In this document: positions 34,148-44,494 of the stretch, in pieces
Layout: every line of letters begins with the position of its first letter
How positions within the stretch are numbered: position 1 is the first letter of the stretch
Origin: Cognatundibacterium curvum
GTDB taxonomy: Bacteria > Pseudomonadota > Gammaproteobacteria > Burkholderiales > Burkholderiaceae_D
DNA: 64,000 nucleotides
Direction: 5' to 3'
Assembly (NCBI RefSeq): GCF_014284235.1
Contig: NZ_JACOGD010000011.1
Location: 1-64,000 of the forward strand
Notes under the pieces: generated by a model
Told to the model about the DNA's origin: nothing
Databases searched by the model: none
The model's input: only the letters and a program-made list of their open reading frames with translations
Program-made: the position numbers and the translations under genes

Positions 34148-35416
34148 TTACGCAGCTTTTTTTGCTGTGACAGCTTCCAGGTGAACCGGTGTTTCTATGC
34201 CGTTTTCCCATTTCGCGATCACAGCGGCGGCGATGGAGTTGCCGACTGCATTGGTAGCGGAGCGGCCCATGTCGAGGAATTGGTCCACGCCCATGATCAG
34301 CAACAGACCGGCTTCAGGAATGTTGAACTGATTCAGGGTCGCAGCAATCACCACCAGCGAAGCACGTGGTACGCCAGCCATACCTTTTGAAGTCACCATC
34401 AACAGCAGCAGCATGGTGATCTGGGTGCTGGTTGACAATTCTATGCCGTAAGCCTGAGCGATGAACAGTACCGCGAAGGTGCAATACATCATAGAGCCAT
34501 CGAGGTTGAACGAGTAACCCATAGGCAGTACGAAGCTGGAGATTTTGCGTTTGACGCCGAATTTGTCCAGGGCATCCAGAATCTTAGGATAAGCTGCTTC
34601 CGAGCTGGCAGTCGAAAACGCCAGCAGGAAAGGTTCACGTATCAAAGACATCAGACGGAAAATCGATTTGCCGAGGAAGATGAAGCCTGCAAATATCAGC
34701 AGCGCCCACAGGATGCCGAGGCCAGCGTAGAAACCTGCCATGAACTTGGCGAAAGTAACCAGCACGCCCAGACCCTGAGTCGTGATCACCGAAGCCATCG
34801 CGGCGAACACGGCTACCGGTGCCATTTTCATGATGGAGCCAGTGATGGTCAGCATCACGTGTGACAATTCATCAATCACGCCAGTCAGTTTTTTGCCGGT
34901 TTCACCCATCGCAGCCAGCGCAGAACCGAAGAACAGCGAGAACACCACGATTTGCAGAATTTCGTTATTTGCCATCGCTTCCATCGGGGATTTAGGTACC
35001 AGATGGTTCACGAATTCCTTGAGCGAGAAGGCGGCAGTTTTCAGGTTAGTGGCTGTACCTACTTCCGGCAAAGGCAGATTCAGGTTGACGCCTAATTTCA
35101 GTGCATTCGATAACAGCATGCCGATAGACAGCGAGACCAGCGAGGCGATAATAAACCAGCCCATCGCTTTCACGCCGATGCGGCCTACTGTCTTGGTGTC
35201 GCCCAGATGCGCAATACCGATGGTCAGCGTCGAGAACACCAGCAACGCGATGATCATCTTAATCAGGCGCAGAAAGACGTCGGTGAAAATGGAAAAGTAA
35301 CCTGCCAGTTCGGTCGCAAATTTGCTGCCGGCCCAGGTTTCATGACAGCCATATCCAACCGCGATACCAGCCAGCATCGCGACAAAGATGAGCGGGGTCA
35401 TCGATTTTTTCTTCAT
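34148..35416 (-). CDS. Dicarboxylate/amino acid:cation symporter (DctA/GltP family)
   Basis: This 422-residue inner-membrane transporter of the DAACS (SDF) family has about eight membrane helices and two hairpin loops. The serine-rich loop signature LAFSTASSEAAYPKILDAL and the cation-site motif GYSFNLDGSMMY are present, as is MGVDQFLDMGRSATNAVGN near the C-terminus. Family members import C4-dicarboxylates, glutamate or aspartate with H+ or Na+; sequence alone does not decide which. It is a single-gene unit, ended by the bidirectional terminator at 34097-34126. Confidence 0.92.
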   Translation of the reverse strand: MKKKSMTPLIFVAMLAGIAVGYGCHETWAGSKFATELAGYFSIFTDVFLRLIKMIIALLVFSTLTIGIAHLGDTKTVGRIGVKAMGWFIIASLVSLSIGMLLSNALKLGVNLNLPLPEVGTATNLKTAAFSLKEFVNHLVPKSPMEAMANNEILQIVVFSLFFGSALAAMGETGKKLTGVIDELSHVMLTITGSIMKMAPVAVFAAMASVITTQGLGVLVTFAKFMAGFYAGLGILWALLIFAGFIFLGKSIFRLMSLIREPFLLAFSTASSEAAYPKILDALDKFGVKRKISSFVLPMGYSFNLDGSMMYCTFAVLFIAQAYGIELSTSTQITMLLLLMVTSKGMAGVPRASLVVIAATLNQFNIPEAGLLLIMGVDQFLDMGRSATNAVGNSIAAAVIAKWENGIETPVHLEAVTAKKAA

Positions 35417-36014
35417 ACATGCTCCGTGTGAGAGGCAGATTGCGCTGCGGTCTCGTTATGTTAGGGAATGACGCAATGAGCCTCAGTGGCGACACATTGC
35501 ATACGCGCTGCGGCACAGCTGAAATTCATGAATCGGGTTGATGAGCGTTCAGGGATACTGCACGCGCGACTTCAGTTCACCGGGGATGTTGGCGCTGATC
35601 CGATTGGTCGGTTTAGTCTGCTTTCCGGACTTCTTCTGAGGGAGTTTGAGGATAAACATAATGGGGTCGCATCATGGCACTAAGCGCAGATGCACCATAT
35701 TGGGGAAAACCACAATTGCCCGTCGTTTTAAACGGAAATTGTCGAAAAAAGCGGATGAAATTTGATTTTTGGGCTGTTTTAGAGCTTTTTGCTAAGAAAT
35801 CGTCCGGTTTTGTCTGCATGCATACAATTATTTAAACCGGAAGTCTCAAGCTACATGCGGCTGTCAGCCGCTTTTGCCTTGCCAGACCGCATCAATACTC
35901 AGTCTCTTATTTTGGAGCGGTGCTCAGTGCGGTGCTCAGTGCGGTGTTTTGCTGCGCTTTGCCGTCTTGTCTGGGCCTCAGATGTGTGCCTGAGGCCCGC
36001 ACAGCATGCAGTGC
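35417..36014. other. 598-bp gap between symporter and SEC-C genes; no gene seen
   Basis: No reading frame here has support from codon use, a ribosome binding site or family motifs. The stretch holds TGCACCATATTGG (35691-35703), which resembles a half-matching NtrC site, preceded by TGGCAC (35675-35680). It also holds a 12-bp tandem repeat GCGGTGCTCAGT (35917-35940, with a third partial copy) and a 9-bp stem-loop GGGCCTCAG/CTGAGGCCC (35973-35998) just beyond the SEC-C stop. The symporter promoter should be in the lower part. Confidence 0.6.
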
Positions 36015-36908
36015 TCAGACGTGAATGCCGTGGCACTTCTTGTATTTTTTGCCGCTGCCGCAAGGGCAGGGATCGTTGCGACCTATTTTGGCTTCTTTGC
36101 GTATGGTCTGGGTGGTATAGGTTTGGCGGAAGTTGGGTTTCTTCTCTTCCTGAAAACTGTCCCACCAGCCCATTTCTTTTTCCACGTCGTGGATATAGCC
36201 TTTGCCATGTTCCAGTTCCAGCGCGCGGCTGGCGTTGAAATCGGCGGCGATATGTTCGTTGAACCAGTCCTGATCACTCATTTGCGGGTCCAGCAATTTA
36301 TCGTTAAACCAGCCATTGACCTGCTCCGCCATTTCTTTAGCGCACAGTGCGGTGGCGACATCAACGATGGTTTCCAGTAAAACGGCATCGCCTTCACTCG
36401 CGGTACGGCGCTGACTGGCCAGTAGCTCGCCTTGGCTTTGCAGATATTCCAGCAATTCCTGACGCGGATTGTCACCCGCGATGACGCGTACCTGCCAGGC
36501 GATCAGCGCCGCAGTGCGTGACCAGATCGAGATGCCGGTGTTTTCAAACAGGGCTTTGAGTGGCGCGACATTGCCATCGCAAACCGAGGCCAGACAACGG
36601 CCATAGGTTTCAGTGACCACGTCGCCCATCATGCTTTCTATGACTTCATCGCTGTAGCTGCCCATCGCGATCATCGGTGCATAGGCGCTGCTGTCGCGCC
36701 ATGAAGCCAGTAAATGCATCGCATACATATGCAGCATGTACTCGCCGTTTTCGGTGATGGCCGGGGTGGTCGCAACCTGTTGCAAGACTTCCGTCAGATG
36801 GGGTGCGAGTTCGGTTTTATTCTCTTCTGCCTGCGCAATTGCAGCACGCGGAAAAGGGGAGGAAAAAAATTCGAGTTGCTCGCGCAGCGCAGGCCAGATG
36901 GAAGACAT
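36015..36908 (-). CDS. DUF1186/SEC-C domain protein
   Basis: This 297-residue protein has a helical-repeat N-terminal region ([39 protein letters not shown]) resembling DUF1186. At its extreme C-terminus is a zinc-binding SEC-C motif, [17 protein letters not shown], as found at the tail of SecA. SEC-C tails bind zinc and often bring proteins to the ribosome or SecB; the specific role of this family is not known to me. It is monocistronic and divergent from recC. A 9-bp stem-loop 17 bp past the stop lacks a T-run. Confidence 0.82.
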   Translation of the reverse strand: MSSIWPALREQLEFFSSPFPRAAIAQAEENKTELAPHLTEVLQQVATTPAITENGEYMLHMYAMHLLASWRDSSAYAPMIAMGSYSDEVIESMMGDVVTETYGRCLASVCDGNVAPLKALFENTGISIWSRTAALIAWQVRVIAGDNPRQELLEYLQSQGELLASQRRTASEGDAVLLETIVDVATALCAKEMAEQVNGWFNDKLLDPQMSDQDWFNEHIAADFNASRALELEHGKGYIHDVEKEMGWWDSFQEEKKPNFRQTYTTQTIRKEAKIGRNDPCPCGSGKKYKKCHGIHV

Positions 36909-37326
36909 AGTTAACAGATTCGGAAAGTGAAGTGTGGCGTCATTTCACGCTGCCCGGGAAGCTCAGCATGGTGAAAATCACCTAATCGCTCAGTATAACA
37001 GCTGCACCTGTTGAAAATTGTGACATCACCATCTTTTTGGTGGGCTTACTCAGTCTGCGCTTCCGCACAGATGGCGTGCTGATTTACTGATCCTGCCCAG
37101 CATCCTGGAAAAGGCGCGCATCGGCAGGAAAGCCGCTCTGCATCGGTATTTGTCATTGTCATAAGCAGTACTGACACTGTATATTTGCACAGATATTCAG
37201 GCTCTGTCATTTGGGCCGTGCATGTCAGCATATACATAGGCGTACAGTCGCCGTTTGCAACGTGCTGACCCATCAATAAACTAACATTGCGATGCCTGTT
37301 GATGCAGGCAAGGACTAAGCATACCG
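36909..37326. other. 418-bp divergent intergenic region upstream of recC
   Basis: No gene is supported here. A TATAAC at about 36994 could serve as a -10, but no matching -35 stands out. A small hairpin, TGCCTG/CAGGCA (37293-37310), lies immediately before the recC ribosome binding site AAGGA (about 37310-37314), where it could influence recC translation. Confidence 0.4.
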
Positions 37327-40300
37327 ATGGCTTCAACTATCACTCCCGGACTGATCGCGATACATGGCAATCAGCTCGAACAACTAGGCGCGGCCATCTT
37401 CAGCTGGCTGCGACAGCAACCATTAGACGTGCTGGAGCAGGAAACCTTTATCGTGCAATCGAACGGGGTGGCGGAATGGCTCAAGATTTCGCTGGCTGCT
37501 GAAAATGGCATTTGTGCCGCGACCCGTGTCATGTTGCCAGCCCGTTTTTTGTGGGAATCCTACCGCAGCGTGCTGGGGCCGCAGGCGGTGGCACGCCGTT
37601 CGCCATTTGATAAATCCTCGCTGACCTGGCGCCTGATGCATATGCTGCCGCAGTTACTGGCGCAGGAAGTGTTTGCGCCTTTACGCCATTTTCTCGCGGA
37701 TGGCGCGCCTGAACGGCGTTTGCAACTGGCACAAAAACTCGCAGATTTATTTGACGGTTATCAGGTATTCCGTTCTGACTGGCTGGCAGACTGGGATGCC
37801 GGGCGCGATGAATTGCGCTGCGCGGCGGGTCCGGCTTTGCCTTTGCCGCCGGATCAGGCCTGGCAGGCTGCCTTGTGGCGCGCAGTGATGCTGAGTGTGG
37901 ATGAGCAGCAGCGCTACGGTGGCCGCGCTCATGTGCATCAGCATTTTTTACAGGCTTTGATGCCAGATGCCGCTTCAGATCTGCAGCCAGATGCAAAACC
38001 CGATGCGAAGCGCGCGCTGCCGCGCCGCATCGTGGTGTTTGGCCTGTCTGCGTTGCCACGTCAAACGCTGGAAGCACTGGGCGCACTGGCTCAGCACACC
38101 CAGGTCGTGATTGCGGTGGCCAATCCCTGCCAGTTTTATTGGGGCGATATTATTCAGGGCAGGGAATTGCTGCGTGCAAACCGCCATCGTCAGGATTTAC
38201 GCGAAGGTCGCGACCTGAGCCAGATTCCGCCTGAAGAATTACACAGTCACAGTCATCCGCTGCTGGCCGCCTGGGGTCGCATGGGACGCGATTTTATCCG
38301 CATGCTGGATGAGTTTGACGATGCCAACGCGACCCGCGCCACTTATCAAAATTTGCGGCTGGATTTATTCAGTGAAGGTCCTGGTCAGCATTTGCTGGCA
38401 CAGGTGCAGGCAGCTATCCGTGATTTGCTGCCGCTGTCTGAGCATGCGCGCCTGTCGCTGGCGGACGATGACCGTTCGCTGCAATTCCATATCGCCCACA
38501 GCGTGCAGCGTGAGGTGGAAGTCTTGCATGACGAGCTGTTGCTGATGCTGGCGGAAGCGCCGTCGGATGCCGACGCCGGTGTGCTGCGTCCGCGTGACAT
38601 CGTGGTGATGGTGCCGGATATCGCCCAGTTCAGCGCGGCGATACAAGCGGTGTTTGATCAGTATGGGCGTCAGGATGCACGCTATATTCCGTATGAAATC
38701 GCCGATACCACAGAGCGTCAGATCAATCCTTTGTATATCGCGCTGGAATGGCTGATGCGCTTGCCGCAGCAGCGTTGTCTGCAAAGTGAAATCCGTGACT
38801 TGCTGGATGTGCCTGCGATTGCGGCGCGTTTCGGGCTGGAAGAAGCTGACTTGCCGCGTCTGGGCAGCTGGATAGAAGGGGCAGGTGTGCGCTGGGGCCT
38901 GGATGCCAGCCATCGAGCCAGCCTGGGACTGGGGCAGGTCGGTGAGCAAAATAGCTGGATGTTCGGTGTGCGCCGCATGTTGCTTGGTTATGCGAATGGT
39001 GATGCGGTCGATTTTGATGCGATCCAGCCTTATCCGGAAATCGCAGGTCTGGATGCAGCACTGGCCGGTTCGCTGGCCGATATGCTGGATAAGCTGATGG
39101 TATGGCGCACTGTACTTAGTGAAGCCGCTACACCGGCCGTGTGGGCACAACGTGCGCGCAGTTTGCTGAGCACTTTTTTTGCGCCTGAATCGGAACGCGA
39201 CAAGCTGTCGCTGGCGCAACTGGAACAAGCGCTGCAAAGCTGGCTCGATGATTGCGAAATTGCACATTTTGAGCAGGCGGTGCCGCTGGCAGTCATGCGC
39301 GAAGCCTGGCTGGGGCAGGTCGAGGAAAGCAATCTGACCCAGCGTTTTGTATCGGGTGGCGTGACGTTTTGCACGCTGATGCCTATGCGCGCCGTGCCTT
39401 TCCGCGTGATTTGCCTGCTGGGCATGAATGACGGTGACTACCCGCGCCGTGCTCAGCATGCGGATTTTGATTTGCTGGCCTTGCCTGGTACTCAGCGTCC
39501 GGGTGACCGCTCGCGCCGTGATGATGACCGCTATCTGATGCTGGAAGCCTTGCTGGCTGCGCGTGAACGTCTGTACATCAGCTGGGTGGGGCGCAATATT
39601 CGCGATAATTCGGAACAGCCGCCTTCGGTGCTGGTGGCGCAATTGCGTGATTATCTGGCGGCAGGCTGGGATCTCGATCTGACCAGTCTGACCAGCGAGC
39701 ATCCCTTGCAGCCTTTCAGCCGCCGTTATTTTGAAGCTGGCGGGCCGCTTACGTTTGCACGTGAATGGCGCGCCGCACACGAAGGCGAGATGCGGGATTC
39801 AATGGCAACTGGCCTGACGAACACGGACGCTGCGCTGGCCGCGATGGAGCCCGGTTACCGCCTGAATCTGTCTGAGTTCAGCCGCTTCATGCGCCAGCCA
39901 GTGACGTATTTTTTCCGGCAAAGACTGCAAGTCAGCTTCCCGGAACAGCAACTGGTATCGGCCGATGAAGAACCGTTCAGCCTGAACCGTCTGGATGAAT
40001 ATCAATTCGCCCAATTGCTGTTGCAGGATGACGGGGATCGCGAAACTCTGGACGATGTGCAGCCTGATATGGAACGCAAAATAGAACGGCTGGCACGTGA
40101 AGGCGTATTCCCGGTCGGACAGATGGGCAAGTGGTGGCAGCAGCAGTTATTGATTCAGCTGGTACCGGTGCGCCAGCAATGGCTGCGCCTGTGCGCGCGC
40201 TATCCGCAGCCAGCCGCCAAGCATGCGCTGGCGCTGAGTTTTCCGGCAGTACAAATTGAAGACTGGCTGGATCAGTGTTGGACCGATGGCTCGCGCACTG

Positions 40301-40836
40301 TATGGCTTGCGATGTCGCCCGCCAATCTGTGTCAGGCTAAGGGCGAAGAGTTGCAGGTGCGGCCGGATGCCTGTTTGCCTTACTGGTTGCGACAACTGGT
40401 GTCGGCGGCTTGTGGTGTGGCCGTGCCTGGTTATTTGGTTGGGCGCGATGCCGTGCTGTATTGTCAGCCGCTGTCACAACCGGATGCGCTGCAGACGCTG
40501 GACAGTGTGCTTGCTTGCTGGCAGCGTGCTTGCCAGCAGCCTTTGCCGGTTGCGCGTAAAACCGCGTTTGCCTTATTGAGCGGGAAAAATCCTGAAGAGT
40601 GCTATGACGGCAGTTACACCACGACCGGTGAAAATCAGGACCCCTGTCTGCACCGCATGTGGCCGGATTTCGCCGCCTTGTCGGCAGAACCCGACTGGAA
40701 GGCGTTGAGTCAGACTTTATACCAGCCTGTGCTGGACTGGATACAGCAGGCGGTACAGATACAGCCGCTGCAGTCTTTGGATGGCGCAGCGACAGAACAA
40801 AACATCAATCAGTCAGTCGGGGAGGCTGCATCATGA
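37327..40836 (+). CDS. recC: Exodeoxyribonuclease V gamma subunit RecC
   Basis: This 1169-residue RecC subunit of the RecBCD helicase-nuclease has the usual N-terminal pattern GLIAIHGNQLEQLG and FIVQSNGVAEWLKISLA, the central VEVLHDELLLML and MVPDIAQFSAAI segments, and VICLLGMNDGDYPRR with SRRDDDRYLMLEALLAARE in the second helicase-like half. RecC is an inactive helicase/nuclease fold that splits the duplex and recognises Chi. Its stop overlaps the recB ATG (ATGA). The start at 37327 has AAGGA 11 bases upstream. The order recC-recB-recD is common in betaproteobacteria. Confidence 0.96.
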   Translation: MASTITPGLIAIHGNQLEQLGAAIFSWLRQQPLDVLEQETFIVQSNGVAEWLKISLAAENGICAATRVMLPARFLWESYRSVLGPQAVARRSPFDKSSLTWRLMHMLPQLLAQEVFAPLRHFLADGAPERRLQLAQKLADLFDGYQVFRSDWLADWDAGRDELRCAAGPALPLPPDQAWQAALWRAVMLSVDEQQRYGGRAHVHQHFLQALMPDAASDLQPDAKPDAKRALPRRIVVFGLSALPRQTLEALGALAQHTQVVIAVANPCQFYWGDIIQGRELLRANRHRQDLREGRDLSQIPPEELHSHSHPLLAAWGRMGRDFIRMLDEFDDANATRATYQNLRLDLFSEGPGQHLLAQVQAAIRDLLPLSEHARLSLADDDRSLQFHIAHSVQREVEVLHDELLLMLAEAPSDADAGVLRPRDIVVMVPDIAQFSAAIQAVFDQYGRQDARYIPYEIADTTERQINPLYIALEWLMRLPQQRCLQSEIRDLLDVPAIAARFGLEEADLPRLGSWIEGAGVRWGLDASHRASLGLGQVGEQNSWMFGVRRMLLGYANGDAVDFDAIQPYPEIAGLDAALAGSLADMLDKLMVWRTVLSEAATPAVWAQRARSLLSTFFAPESERDKLSLAQLEQALQSWLDDCEIAHFEQAVPLAVMREAWLGQVEESNLTQRFVSGGVTFCTLMPMRAVPFRVICLLGMNDGDYPRRAQHADFDLLALPGTQRPGDRSRRDDDRYLMLEALLAARERLYISWVGRNIRDNSEQPPSVLVAQLRDYLAAGWDLDLTSLTSEHPLQPFSRRYFEAGGPLTFAREWRAAHEGEMRDSMATGLTNTDAALAAMEPGYRLNLSEFSRFMRQPVTYFFRQRLQVSFPEQQLVSADEEPFSLNRLDEYQFAQLLLQDDGDRETLDDVQPDMERKIERLAREGVFPVGQMGKWWQQQLLIQLVPVRQQWLRLCARYPQPAAKHALALSFPAVQIEDWLDQCWTDGSRTVWLAMSPANLCQAKGEELQVRPDACLPYWLRQLVSAACGVAVPGYLVGRDAVLYCQPLSQPDALQTLDSVLACWQRACQQPLPVARKTAFALLSGKNPEECYDGSYTTTGENQDPCLHRMWPDFAALSAEPDWKALSQTLYQPVLDWIQQAVQIQPLQSLDGAATEQNINQSVGEAAS

Positions 40837-43800
40837 GTCAGCCTTTACATGCCGTTGATTTTCCTTTGCGCGGCGCGCGTCTGATTGAGGCCAGTGCCGG
40901 TACCGGTAAAACCTGGACCATCGCCGCGCTGTATATCCGTCTGGTGCTTGGGCATGGTGGCGAGCATGGATACGGACGTCCCTTGCTGCCGACTGAAATC
41001 CTGGTCATGACCTTTACCCGCGCCGCAACGCGTGAATTGTCCGACCGTATCCGCCAGCGTCTGGTGCAGGCCGCTGCATATTTTCGCGGTGAGCCGGGCA
41101 CGGAAGACGATCCGTTTTTGCAGGCACTCAGCGACAGCTACCGTGAGCCACAGCAAGCGCTGCAAGCCGCCCACAGGCTGATGATGGCGGCTGAAGCGAT
41201 GGATGAATGCGCGATCTTCACCATCGATGCCTGGTGTCAGCGCATGTTGCGTGAACATGCATTTGACAGCGGCTGCCTGTTTGATGAAGAACTGATCAGC
41301 AGCGAAACCAGCCTGCTTGATGATGCGGTGCGCGACTATTGGCGGCAACAAGTGTATCCGCTGCCCGCGCCTGTATTTGCCCAGGTGGCTGATGCCTGGG
41401 CTGATGTCCATGCCTTGCGCAGTGCGATACCGCCTATGCTGAATTATGCAGAGCGTTATGCAGAACTTGGCGCTACATCACTCGCTCAGCTGTTAGCCGC
41501 CAAACGCGAAACTGAACTGAGCTGTGCACAGCAATTGAAAAACCAGTGGCGCGCGCTGCTGGAAGAATTACAGCTGTGGTTAGAAAAGCATAGCGCCATC
41601 CTCAATGGCAACCGCTTGCGCAAAGCGACCTTAGCAGCGTTTTTTGAGAGTGCGCAACACTGGCTGGATCAGGCGCAGCAAATCATGCCTGATAAACGTT
41701 TCCTGGACGGTTGCGATAAGCTGAATGCAGACAATTTGCAGACTTGCTTTAAAAAAGATCAGTCCGCCGTGCTGCCGCAGGCTGCCAGCCTGTTACCCGA
41801 ACTGAAGGCCGCCTTGCTGGGCTTTGAACCGGTGCAGCATGTGATGCTCAAACATGCGGCAGTGCGGGTGGCGCAGCGCATGCAGCAGCTCAAGCAAATG
41901 AACCGTCAGTTTGGTTTTGCCGATATGCTGCAGCGTTTGCGTCTGGCGCTGGAATCGGCCAACGGTACGACGCTGGCACGCCGTATGAGCAGCCAGTATC
42001 CGGTTGCGTTGATCGATGAGTTTCAGGATACCTCGCCTGATCAGTACCGGATATTTGATTTGCTGTATCGCTTGCATGATGCAGAAACCCCGCATGGGAT
42101 TTTTTTGATTGGCGATCCTAAACAGGCGATTTATGGCTTCCGTGGTGCCGACATCCACAGTTATCTGGATGCGCGGCGTGCCACCAGTGGCCGTCACTAT
42201 GTGTTGAATACGAATTTCCGCTCCTCGGCGGCGCTGGTGGGGGCGGTGAATCAGTTGTTTGAGCTGGCTGAGGGGAGTTCTGCTCAGCCCGGTTATCCGG
42301 CCGGGGCTTTCCGTTATCGCACAGCGCAAGGCAACCCGCTGCCTTTCGAACCCGTGCAAGCCAGGGGCAGGGCAGAGCGCTTCGTGACTGCAGCAGGGTC
42401 TCCGCCCGCCATGACGCTCAGTTATGTGCAGCAGGAAATGAGTAAAGTCGAACTGCATCAGCATGTGTCCTCCGTTTGCGCCGAACAGATAGTGAGCTTG
42501 CTCAATGATGCGTCCGCTGGTTTTCTTCAGGACGAACAGCTGACGCCGGTAAAACCGGCTGATATCGCGATTCTGGTGCGTGACCGCAGCGAAGCCAGAG
42601 CCGTGCGGCATGCTTTGCAACAGCGCGGCGTGGCCAGTGTGTATTTGTCGGATAAAGATTCGATTTTCGACAGCGATGAAGCGCGCGATATGTTGTTGTG
42701 GCTGCAGGCGATTGCGAACCCTATGCAGGCAGCCACTGCACGTGCCGCCTATGCCACCCGCAGTGCCAATCTGTCGCTGCAGGAACTGGCGACGCTGGTC
42801 AGTGATGATCTGGCCTGGGAAGCCAGAACCGAATTGCTCAGACAGATGCATAGTATCTGGCAGCGCCAGGGCATACTCGCGATGCTGCGCCGTTTCATCC
42901 ACGAGCTGCACTTACCGGCCACGCTGTTGGCGCAAACCGGTGGCGAACGACGACTCACCGATATGCTGCATCTGGCTGAATTACTGCAATCAGCCAGTCA
43001 GCAGCTGGATGGTGAGCAGGCACTGATACGCTGGCTGGCGGAACAGATTCATGATCCCGCTGACAGCGGGGCCGATGAGCTGGTGCTGCGGCTGGAGAGT
43101 GATGCCGAGCTGGTACAGGTCATCACCATCCATAAATCCAAGGGTCTGGAATTCCCTATCGTGTTTTTGCCATTTGCGGCAGCAGCGCGCCCGGTCGCTC
43201 GCCGCGCCGGGAAATTGCTGACCTATACCGATGCCGACGGCGTGACGCAACTCGATCTGACGCAAAGCAAGGAAGTATTGGAACTGGCCGATGCGGCGCG
43301 GCTGGAGGAAGATTTACGTTTGCTGTATGTGGCGCTGACGCGGCCACGACATGCTTTGTGGATGGGCGTGACGGCGCAAAAAGGGCGTTTCCAGCATTCT
43401 GCGCTCGGTTATTTGCTGAATGCGGGGAATGCGATAGAAGCAGGTCAACTCGCGCAACTGCTACAGCCCTTACTCGCTAACAGCGCGATTGCCTTGCAGG
43501 ATAGCAGTGCGCAGCCTGGCTTAAGCAGGCTGATGCGCCAGCAGGCTGCTCCTGTGTTGCAGGATGCGCCCGTGTACACGGCACAGTTTGAACGCAACTG
43601 GAGTGTCGCCAGTTATACCTCGATCACCCGTGGTTTGGGTGAAACCCGGCAAGCGCACAGCGCGCTGATGGAAAAACTGTCAGAAGTCGATGATGCCGCA
43701 TCCTGGCAGCAAGTACAGGATAGCCCCTGGCACCGCTTCCCACGCGGTCCTGTGCCGGGGCAGTTTTTGCATGAACAGCTGGAATGGCTGGCAGGCGAAG

Positions 43801-44447
43801 GCTTTGATTTTGTGCATAGCGAACGCTATCGCACTGTGATGGAAAAACGCTGCGAGCGCGCTGGCTGGGCGCACAGACAGGATGACGTGATCGCCTGGCT
43901 GGCCGCAGTCTGTGGTCGCGAACTGCCTGAGTTGGGTTGTGCGCTATCCGGTCTGCAGCAATGTGTGCCTGAAATGGAATTCTGGTTTCCGGCCAGTGGC
44001 TTACTCAGTGCGGAACTGGATCAGCTGTGCCGTCAGCATGTATTGCCGGGACTGGTGCGTCCAGCCCTGAGTGAGCGCGATATGCATGGTATGTTGCGCG
44101 GCTTTCAGGATCTGGTGTTTTGTCATGAAGGGCGCTACTGGGTGATGGATTACAAGTCCAATACCATAGGTCCGAATGATGCGAGCTATCACAGCCAGGC
44201 TTTGCAGTTATGTCTGGTTCACCATCGCTATGATGTGCAGGGCGTGCTGTACCTGCTGGCTTTACACCGTTTGCTCAGGCAGCGTCTGGGTGAAGGCTAT
44301 GCGCCGGAACAGCATTTGGGTGGTGCGCTGTTTTACTTCATGCGCGGTGTGGCACATCCAGACACGGCTGGCTGCATCCGTATCGCGCCGGACGCCGCTT
44401 TGCTGACACAGCTGGACCAGCTGTTTCCAGCCCAAACCAGTTTGTAA
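40833..44447 (+). CDS. recB: Exodeoxyribonuclease V beta subunit RecB
   Basis: This 1204-residue UvrD/Rep-type 3'-5' helicase with a C-terminal nuclease has Walker A EASAGTGKTWTIA (Lys26), motif Ia MTFTRAATRELSDRI, Walker B ALIDEFQDTSPDQYRIFD, KQAIYGFRGADI, ITIHKSKGLEFPIVF (motif V) and LLYVALTRPRHALW (motif VI). The nuclease active site GFQDLVFCHEGRYWVMDYKS contains the essential Asp and Asp-Tyr-Lys. The true start overlaps the recC stop; a longer frame upstream lies inside recC and is rejected. Together with RecC and RecD it repairs double-strand breaks and degrades linear (for example phage) DNA. Confidence 0.97.
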   Translation: MSQPLHAVDFPLRGARLIEASAGTGKTWTIAALYIRLVLGHGGEHGYGRPLLPTEILVMTFTRAATRELSDRIRQRLVQAAAYFRGEPGTEDDPFLQALSDSYREPQQALQAAHRLMMAAEAMDECAIFTIDAWCQRMLREHAFDSGCLFDEELISSETSLLDDAVRDYWRQQVYPLPAPVFAQVADAWADVHALRSAIPPMLNYAERYAELGATSLAQLLAAKRETELSCAQQLKNQWRALLEELQLWLEKHSAILNGNRLRKATLAAFFESAQHWLDQAQQIMPDKRFLDGCDKLNADNLQTCFKKDQSAVLPQAASLLPELKAALLGFEPVQHVMLKHAAVRVAQRMQQLKQMNRQFGFADMLQRLRLALESANGTTLARRMSSQYPVALIDEFQDTSPDQYRIFDLLYRLHDAETPHGIFLIGDPKQAIYGFRGADIHSYLDARRATSGRHYVLNTNFRSSAALVGAVNQLFELAEGSSAQPGYPAGAFRYRTAQGNPLPFEPVQARGRAERFVTAAGSPPAMTLSYVQQEMSKVELHQHVSSVCAEQIVSLLNDASAGFLQDEQLTPVKPADIAILVRDRSEARAVRHALQQRGVASVYLSDKDSIFDSDEARDMLLWLQAIANPMQAATARAAYATRSANLSLQELATLVSDDLAWEARTELLRQMHSIWQRQGILAMLRRFIHELHLPATLLAQTGGERRLTDMLHLAELLQSASQQLDGEQALIRWLAEQIHDPADSGADELVLRLESDAELVQVITIHKSKGLEFPIVFLPFAAAARPVARRAGKLLTYTDADGVTQLDLTQSKEVLELADAARLEEDLRLLYVALTRPRHALWMGVTAQKGRFQHSALGYLLNAGNAIEAGQLAQLLQPLLANSAIALQDSSAQPGLSRLMRQQAAPVLQDAPVYTAQFERNWSVASYTSITRGLGETRQAHSALMEKLSEVDDAASWQQVQDSPWHRFPRGPVPGQFLHEQLEWLAGEGFDFVHSERYRTVMEKRCERAGWAHRQDDVIAWLAAVCGRELPELGCALSGLQQCVPEMEFWFPASGLLSAELDQLCRQHVLPGLVRPALSERDMHGMLRGFQDLVFCHEGRYWVMDYKSNTIGPNDASYHSQALQLCLVHHRYDVQGVLYLLALHRLLRQRLGEGYAPEQHLGGALFYFMRGVAHPDTAGCIRIAPDAALLTQLDQLFPAQTSL

Positions 44448-44494
44448 GTGAGGCGTCTGATGCCGTCTTTTTGTATTCTATTCAGTGAGCCAAG

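Noticed and set aside
35486..35683. Small open frame (65 codons) upstream of the symporter gene
   Set aside because: No ribosome binding site, no family resemblance, and it lies in a stretch without coding bias.
35973..35998. 9-bp stem-loop after the SEC-C gene, considered as a terminator
   Set aside because: No T-run follows on the minus strand; kept only as a structural note in the gap entry.
38365..39780. Long open frame (471 codons) antisense to recC
   Set aside because: RecC on the plus strand has clear family motifs throughout. The antisense frame is explained by G+C-rich codons and has no recognisable motif or ribosome binding site.
40659..40832. N-terminal extension of recB
   Set aside because: It lies inside recC in another frame. 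The ATG at 40833 overlaps the recC stop, and the sequence from there matches the normal RecB start.
41793..42911. Open frame of 372 codons antisense to recB
   Set aside because: It lies entirely within the conserved helicase part of recB, and its composition (many His, Gln, Arg) is typical of antisense reading.
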